A stretch of DNA of 64,000 nt, taken from positions 62,001-126,000 of the forward strand of contig JAVBLT010000001.1 in assembly GCA_031553315.1 (NCBI GenBank). Direction: 5' to 3'. Every line of letters begins with the position of its first letter. Position 1 is the first letter of the stretch. This stretch comes from JAVBLT01 sp031553315 (lineage in GTDB: Bacteria > Verrucomicrobiota > Kiritimatiellia > RFP12 > DVOR01). The translations under genes and the position numbers were made by a program. Shown piece by piece: positions 59,581-64,000 of this stretch. The notes beneath the pieces were generated by a model. The model was not told the origin of the DNA and searched no databases. It worked only from the letters and a program-made list of their open reading frames with translations.

Positions 59581-60804
59581 TTACACGTTTCTGAAGATGA
59601 GCGAGGTGTTGATGCCGCCGAAGGCGAAGTTGTTGCTCATGGCGGCGGCGGCGGCCAGCTCGCGGCCGGAGCCGGAGAGATAGTCGAGCGGGGCACACTC
59701 GGGGTCGGGGTCGGCGAGGTTGAGGGTCGGGGCGAACCAGCCCTCGCGCATCATCTCAATGGTGAGGATGGCTTCAATGGCGCCGCAGGCGCCGAGGGTG
59801 TGGCCCATGTAGCTCTTGAGGGAGCTGATGGGCACGGCGCGGTTGAAGACGGCGCGGGTGGCGTGGGTTTCCATCACGTCGCCGTGCCGGGTGGCGGTGC
59901 CGTGGGCGTTGACGTAGGCGATGGCGTCGGGCGCGAGCGCGGCGTCGGCCAGGGCGGCCTCGAGGGCGAGGCGCTGGGTGGCGGCGTTGGGCTGGGTCAC
60001 GTGGGTACCGTCGGTATTGGCGCCGTAGCCGACGATTTCGGCGAGGATTTCGGCGCCGCGGGCTTTGGCGCGGTCGTAGGATTCGAGGATGAGGGTGGCG
60101 GCGCCTTCGCCCACCACGAGGCCGTCGCGCCCGCGGTCGAAGGGCGAGGGGGTGGCGCCGGGGGCGGCGTTTTTCACGGAGGTGGCGTAGAGCGTGTCGA
60201 ACACGGCGACTTGCGGCGCGCTGAATTCGTCGCCGCCGCCGGCGATCATCACATCCTGAGTGCCGAATTTGATGGCTTCGTAAGCGCTGCCGACGGCCTG
60301 GCTGCCGGAGGTGCAGGCCGTGCTGGTGGCAATGAGGCGGCCTGTGGTTCCGAAGTGGACGGAGAGGTTCACGGCGGCGGTGTGCGGCATGGTTTTAATG
60401 TAGGTGGCCGACGACATTCCGCTGAGCGATTTATCGGCCATCACCGCGTAGAGATTCCGGATTTCGGCGAATGACCCGAAGGAGGATCCGTAGGCCACGC
60501 CCGCGCGGCCGCCTTGCAGCGCGGGATCGCCCAGCAGCCCGGCCTGGGCGAGAGCCTGCTCGGTCGCGTGAAGGGCCATCACGGAAACGGGGCCCATTGT
60601 GCGAAGCACTTTGCGGGTGTAGCGGGCGGGCATTTCAAAACCGGCGACCGGTGAGAACAGGTGGCTGTGAAGCCCTTCGATCTCGGCAAGGCCGGGATTC
60701 GCTTTGACGGTGTTTTCAAAGGTGTGCAACCGCTGCCAGGCCGCCGCGACCGAACAGCCCAGGGGGCTGACGAGACCCATTCCCGTGACGACGACGCGGC
60801 GCAT
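59581..60804 (-). CDS. Beta-ketoacyl-ACP synthase (KAS II-like) 1
   Basis: A condensing enzyme of 407 residues with an intact Cys-His-His triad: C164 in STACTSGSQA, H301 in VNAHGTATRHGD and H335 in SYMGHTLGACGA, plus K330. It starts MRRVVVTGMGLVSPLG and ends NNFAFGGINTSLIF, both KAS II hallmarks. It would extend the polyene chain, possibly paired with the chain-length-factor-like protein encoded at the right edge. Its ATG shares one base with the ketoreductase stop (TGATG). The longer upstream frame belongs to the ketoreductase region. Confidence 0.95.
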   Translation of the reverse strand: MRRVVVTGMGLVSPLGCSVAAAWQRLHTFENTVKANPGLAEIEGLHSHLFSPVAGFEMPARYTRKVLRTMGPVSVMALHATEQALAQAGLLGDPALQGGRAGVAYGSSFGSFAEIRNLYAVMADKSLSGMSSATYIKTMPHTAAVNLSVHFGTTGRLIATSTACTSGSQAVGSAYEAIKFGTQDVMIAGGGDEFSAPQVAVFDTLYATSVKNAAPGATPSPFDRGRDGLVVGEGAATLILESYDRAKARGAEILAEIVGYGANTDGTHVTQPNAATQRLALEAALADAALAPDAIAYVNAHGTATRHGDVMETHATRAVFNRAVPISSLKSYMGHTLGACGAIEAILTIEMMREGWFAPTLNLADPDPECAPLDYLSGSGRELAAAAAMSNNFAFGGINTSLIFRNV

Positions 60805-61526
60805 CAGATCAGCCCCCCGTTCACGGCGATGACCTGGCGGGTGATGTAGGCGGCGCTTTCGCCCATGAGGTAGGTCACGAGCGAGGCCACTTCTTCGGGC
60901 CGGCCGAAACGGCGCATGGGAATGGCTTTTTTGATTTCGTCGACAGGGAGGCCTTCGAGCATTTCGGTTTCGATCACGCCGGGGGAGACGCAGTTGACGG
61001 TGATCTTGTGGCGCGCCAGCTCCACGGCGAGCGCCTTTGCCGCGCCGATCACGCCGGCCTTCGCGGCGCTGTAATTGACCTGGCCGCGGTTGCCGATCTG
61101 GCCCGAGAGCGAGGCGATGGCGACGATGCGCCCGCGGATGCGCGCGCTGACCATCGGCATGACGATGGGGTGGAGCACGTTGTAAACGCCGTCGAGATCC
61201 GTGCGGATCACGCGATCCCACTGGCCGCCGTCGAGCAGCGGGAAGGGGTTGTCGTCGTGAATGCCCGCGTTGCAGACCACGCCGTGGTAAACGCCGTGGG
61301 CGGCCATGTCGGCCTCAATCGCCGCGCGGGTGGCGTCGCGGTCGGTCAGGTCGAAGGCGATCAGCCGGGCTTCGGCGCCGAGGGCGCGCACGGCGGCGGC
61401 GAGCGCTTCGGCCTTCGCTTTTCCCGAGCGGTAATGGAGCGCGAGGCCATAGCCGTTTTTCGCAAGATCGAGGGCGACGGCCTGGCCGATTCCGCCGCTG
61501 GCGCCTGTAACCAACACTGTTTTCAT
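60804..61526 (-). CDS. 3-ketoacyl-ACP reductase (FabG-like)
   Basis: The 240-residue short-chain dehydrogenase has the NADPH motif VLVTGASGGIGQAVAL, the CNAGIHDDNPF block, catalytic Ser in IASLSGQIGNRGQ, Tyr-x3-Lys in VNYSAAKAG, and the closing RQVIAVNGG. It reduces each 3-ketoacyl-ACP before dehydration in polyene extension. It overlaps the dehydratase gene by four bases and the ketosynthase gene by one. Confidence 0.95.
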   Translation of the reverse strand: MKTVLVTGASGGIGQAVALDLAKNGYGLALHYRSGKAKAEALAAAVRALGAEARLIAFDLTDRDATRAAIEADMAAHGVYHGVVCNAGIHDDNPFPLLDGGQWDRVIRTDLDGVYNVLHPIVMPMVSARIRGRIVAIASLSGQIGNRGQVNYSAAKAGVIGAAKALAVELARHKITVNCVSPGVIETEMLEGLPVDEIKKAIPMRRFGRPEEVASLVTYLMGESAAYITRQVIAVNGGLI

Positions 61527-61978
61527 TGAAATTCCTTTATCGATTCGGGGCGGAACACGGTCAGCCCGCCCTCGGCAAACACCCGGCCCGCGGCATCCTC
61601 GATCACACAGTCGAACGCGGCCATTTCGGTATCCAGAAACGTTTCCTTCACAATGACCCGGTAGGTTTCGCCGCAGGCGAACACATCGCCGTGCAGCGTG
61701 AGCGCCCGCGAGCCCAGGAGAAAGCCGATCCGGTCATTGGCGGGCGCGCCGGGTTCATAGGTGATCATGCCCACATACGCCCCGACCCCCTGGGCCATGT
61801 ATTCAATGGCGAAGAGGTTTTCCACGCCGTTGAGCGAAGCGTCGAAAAAGGTGCTGCCGGGGCCGACGGTCACTTCGGCGGCGAGGGTGCGGGCTTCGGG
61901 CGAGTAATCGGCAATCCGGGTGAGCAGGAGCATTTCGGCTTTGTGGGGCACGAGCCTGGCGGGGTCGGGATAATCCAT
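61523..61978 (-). CDS. 3-hydroxyacyl-ACP dehydratase (hot-dog) of the aryl polyene cluster
   Basis: The 151-residue hot-dog protein opens DPARLVPHKAEMLLLTRI and has the segment NLFAIEYMAQGVGAYVGM, matching the dehydratase-like proteins of aryl polyene clusters (the ApeP-like type), which act as partners of the FabZ-like dehydratase. Here the second dehydratase is the domain fused to the ligase. The start ATG 61978 shares one base with the preceding ketosynthase stop. Confidence 0.85.
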   Translation of the reverse strand: MDYPDPARLVPHKAEMLLLTRIADYSPEARTLAAEVTVGPGSTFFDASLNGVENLFAIEYMAQGVGAYVGMITYEPGAPANDRIGFLLGSRALTLHGDVFACGETYRVIVKETFLDTEMAAFDCVIEDAAGRVFAEGGLTVFRPESIKEFQ

Positions 61979-63147
61979 CACAGCCTCCCGATGATGACGG
62001 AGGCATTGCTGCCGCCAAAGGCGAAGGAGTTGCTCAGCACGCGCCGGATTTTTCCTTTCGCGCCGGGGGGAATGAGGCGCAGCGGGGGAATTTCCGGGTC
62101 GTAGGCGCCGTCGTAAACATGCGGCGTGAGGGCGTGGCCGGGGTTGAAACCGGAAAGCATCAGCCACGAAAGCGCAAGCTCCACGGCTCCGGCGGCGCCG
62201 AGAGTGTGCCCCGTGAGCGGCTTGGTCGACACGCACCACGTGCTTTCCGGAAACACCGCGGCCACGGCGGCGCCTTCCATCAGATCATTGTGCGGGGTGC
62301 CGGTGCCGTGAAGGTTCACGCAATCGATCTGCGCAGGCTCGAGCGCGGCATCGGCAAGGGCGGCGAGCATCGCGGCTTTGGCGCCTTCGCCGGTCGGGTC
62401 GGGGCTCGTCATGTGATAGGCATCGGAGCTTTCGCCGGCGCCGAGCAGGGCGATGCCTTCGGAACCGCGCTCCACGATGAAAAACGCGGCGCCCTCGCCC
62501 AGGTTTATGCCTTTGCGGTTGCGGCTGAAGGGCTGGGCGCGATCGGCGCTGAGGGCGCTCAAGGCGTGGAAACCGTTGGCGACGAGCGCGCAGAGGCTGT
62601 CGGTTCCGCCCGCGATGACCGCATCGCACACATCGTTTTCAATCAGCGCCCGGGCGGAGACGAAAACCTTGGCGCTGGAGGAGCAGGCGGTGGAGACTGT
62701 GTAGGCGGGGCCGCCGAGGCCGAGGTGTTTTTTCAGGAAGGCGGCAGGCGAGCCCAGCTCAAGCTGAGACACATGGAAATCAGGCGAGCAACGCCCCGTT
62801 TGCAGCGTCTTCCCCACCGCCTCGAACGCTTCGCGGATCCCGGTGTTGCTGGAACCGGCCACAATGCCGATGCGCGATCGCCCGTAACGCGCAACCGCCG
62901 CTTCGATGCCTTCGCGGATCTCCTCCGCGGCGAGCGCGGAGAGCGCGTTGCAACGATGGTCGTATTCAGGGTCGCCGATCGCCGGAAGCGGGCCGTCGAC
63001 CTCGCCCCAGAGCACCGGGTTTTCCCCGGCCACGCCCCAGGCGGTGCGCAGCCCTGCGCCGGAACCGGCCGCAGCCTGTTCCCAAACGGTTTTTTTTCCG
63101 CGCCCCAGCGCGCAGACAATTCCCATATCCGATAAAATCACAGGCAT
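61978..63147 (-). CDS. Beta-ketoacyl-ACP synthase 2
   Basis: The 389-residue ketosynthase has an intact triad: C155 in STACSSSAKV, H280 in VNLHGTGTPHND and H314 in LTGHTLGAAGAVE. It differs from the first ketosynthase in its N-terminal half and active-site surroundings (AGSSNTGIREAFEAVGK), suggesting another step, such as the first condensation with the aryl starter. It overlaps the lipoprotein gene by ten bases. Confidence 0.93.
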   Translation of the reverse strand: MPVILSDMGIVCALGRGKKTVWEQAAAGSGAGLRTAWGVAGENPVLWGEVDGPLPAIGDPEYDHRCNALSALAAEEIREGIEAAVARYGRSRIGIVAGSSNTGIREAFEAVGKTLQTGRCSPDFHVSQLELGSPAAFLKKHLGLGGPAYTVSTACSSSAKVFVSARALIENDVCDAVIAGGTDSLCALVANGFHALSALSADRAQPFSRNRKGINLGEGAAFFIVERGSEGIALLGAGESSDAYHMTSPDPTGEGAKAAMLAALADAALEPAQIDCVNLHGTGTPHNDLMEGAAVAAVFPESTWCVSTKPLTGHTLGAAGAVELALSWLMLSGFNPGHALTPHVYDGAYDPEIPPLRLIPPGAKGKIRRVLSNSFAFGGSNASVIIGRL

Positions 63148-63704
63148 TGCAGATCCTCGATCTCATACCGGTAACCGCGCACGAAATTCTCGAGCACGGC
63201 CGGGTTGCCCGGCGTGTAACGCATCAGAACCGCGCCGTTGTGCACAAGCGACCGCCCCTCAAGCGTGATGCCGGCGGGAAGCGCGCGGCGCAGCGTGGCG
63301 GCGTCGCACAAGACCAGCGCCAAATCAAACAGCAGGTATTCCGGGTGATCCGGCACCGGAACCGTTGGCGGAACGGTGAGCGCGCACATTCCCTCCGGGG
63401 AAACGCTCAGCGTGAGCACCCGTGCCGCCGGCGAAAGGAAAACCAGCGAGAGCCCCGATTCCGAAATCTTCAAAACCGATTGAAAATCAAACGTTTTTTC
63501 CTTGTATCGCCCTTTGATGAATTGCACCTTTGAAAGGCGCTTCTCCAGGAGCTCGCCCACAAAGCCGTCGATGCGCAGCGAGGCGGAATCGGTCACATAC
63601 ACCGGGCCAAGCGCCGCGAGCGGGCACCCTTCCTTCCGCGAGGCGCACCCCGCGCAAAGAATAAGCATTAAAAGAAAACACCTTGCGTTTACAGTCAATT
63701 TCAT
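63138..63704 (-). CDS. DUF3261-like lipoprotein of the aryl polyene cluster
   Basis: The 188-residue protein has a lipoprotein signal (CFLLMLILCAGCAS, with the Cys of AGC lipidated). The mature part has beta-rich segments, with YKEKTFDFQSVLKISESGLS LVFL and VLTLSVSPEGMCAL, resembling the DUF3261 lipoproteins regularly found in aryl polyene clusters, probably on the outer membrane. It is the first gene of the left-going unit, just downstream of the divergent promoter region. Confidence 0.75.
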   Translation of the reverse strand: MKLTVNARCFLLMLILCAGCASRKEGCPLAALGPVYVTDSASLRIDGFVGELLEKRLSKVQFIKGRYKEKTFDFQSVLKISESGLSLVFLSPAARVLTLSVSPEGMCALTVPPTVPVPDHPEYLLFDLALVLCDAATLRRALPAGITLEGRSLVHNGAVLMRYTPGNPAVLENFVRGYRYEIEDLQCL

Positions 63705-63727
63705 CTACCATACCTTTTCACGCGGTT

Positions 63728-63756
63728 ATTATACAGAACTATTTTTATTTTTCAAA
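63728..63756 (-). promoter_or_regulatory. Sigma-70 promoter of the lipoprotein/ketosynthase operon
   Basis: On the minus strand TTTGAA (63756-63751) and consensus TATAAT (63733-63728) are 17 bases apart, 24 bases before the lipoprotein start. The -35 box is one base from the ATG of the divergent gene at 63758. Confidence 0.65.
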
Positions 63757-63757
63757 G

Positions 63758-64000
63758 ATGAAACCTTCAACTTTTTATCTTCGTTCACCCGTCAGCTGGA
63801 AAGCCACGGAAGAAGAACCGCTTCCCGATGTCGGCTTCGTGCCGCCGCTCATCCGCCGGCGCATGACGCCCATCGAGAAAATCACCCTCTACCTGATCCG
63901 GGCAACGCTTCACGGAGACCCGCCCATGCCCGTGGTCTTCGCTTCGCAACACGGCGAATGGTCGCAAACGCACAAGCTCCTCGCCGCGCTTTGGAACGAT
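63758..64000 (+). CDS. Ketosynthase-like (chain-length-factor type) protein, 3' end outside window
   Basis: The first 81 residues are in the window and run off its end without a stop. FVPPLIRRRMTPIEKITLYL and PVVFASQHGEWSQTHKLLAAL match the N-terminal domain of the beta-ketoacyl-synthase-like proteins (Ketoacyl-synt_2) that act as chain-length factors in aryl polyene clusters. It is divergent from the lipoprotein gene. The active-site region is not visible, so whether it is catalytically dead cannot be judged. Confidence 0.8.
   Translation, partial: MKPSTFYLRSPVSWKATEEEPLPDVGFVPPLIRRRMTPIEKITLYLIRATLHGDPPMPVVFASQHGEWSQTHKLLAALWND

Noticed and set aside
1..64000. CRISPR arrays, tRNA or rRNA genes
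   Set aside because: No regularly spaced direct repeats and no cloverleaf- or rRNA-like sequence were recognised in the intergenic regions read by eye.

Overview
The window is G+C-rich bacterial chromosomal DNA, densely coding, with strongly C-biased third codon positions. The cell is clearly diderm: there are lipoproteins, a LolA-like carrier, an LpxL-like acyltransferase, an outer-membrane DUF481 protein and Tad-pilus parts. Rubrerythrin suggests an anaerobic or microaerobic life. Four glycoside hydrolases (GH89, GH16, GH2, GH53) point to a polysaccharide or host-glycan degrader. A MurA with Asp in place of the usual active-site Cys, a very divergent FtsZ beside a normal FtsA, and the Tad/FHA/PEGA locus fit a member of the PVC superphylum (Kiritimatiellota/Lentisphaerota type). 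That assignment is inference; no rRNA gene is present. I saw no tRNA, rRNA, CRISPR array or intact insertion sequence.

Layout. 1-3.2 kb: a 5'-truncated GH89 alpha-N-acetylglucosaminidase facing a secreted GH16 enzyme. 3.3-12.5 kb: a Tad-type secretion/pilus operon (TadE-like, unknown exported protein, CpaB, FHA-CpaF ATPase, TadB, TadC, FHA membrane protein, PEGA protein) ending in tatD. No pilin, secretin, TadZ or prepilin peptidase is present. 12.7-17.4 kb: nitroreductase, AEC transporter, Rsm22-like methyltransferase, trpS-scpA. 17.7-24.1 kb (minus): a six-gene operon of a beta-propeller/diheme cytochrome c protein, a tandem RidA protein, ResB and CcsA (system II cytochrome c maturation), a family-4 uracil-DNA glycosylase and murA. 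24.4-28.2 kb: a GH2 beta-galactosidase with a C-terminal CBM32-like domain. 28.7-33.8 kb: hom-lysC-cimA-zupT. 33.9-39.5 kb: Nudix hydrolase, rubrerythrin, hybrid histidine kinase, rsmI, DUF481 protein. 39.6-50.7 kb (minus): glgP, a membrane-anchored RRM protein, rpoD, GH53, manC, a Xer recombinase, a small lipoprotein, FtsZ-like, ftsA. 50.8-52.1 kb: a secreted metallophosphoesterase.

52.1-64.0 kb is an aryl-polyene-type biosynthetic cluster. Two minus-strand transcription units face one divergent partial ketosynthase-like gene at the right edge. They supply two ketosynthases, a ketoreductase, two dehydratase domains (one fused to the acyl-activating ligase), two acyl carrier proteins, a thioesterase, a glycosyltransferase, an LpxL-like acyltransferase, an MMPL exporter, a LolA-like carrier and a lipoprotein. 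Almost every gene overlaps the next by 1-11 bases. The cluster continues beyond the window.

The most unusual structural signal is a family of 163-bp elements with 19-bp imperfect terminal inverted repeats that begin and end in TA. There are four full-length copies (one diverged), two partial copies and one solo end. In five genes the TAG stop codon is itself the first three bases of the element, and where the far flank can be read the original stop would have been TAA. A decayed IS630-like transposase N-terminus lies directly beside one copy. This suggests a non-autonomous, IS630-mobilised MITE that persists at gene ends because it rebuilds the stop codon it enters.
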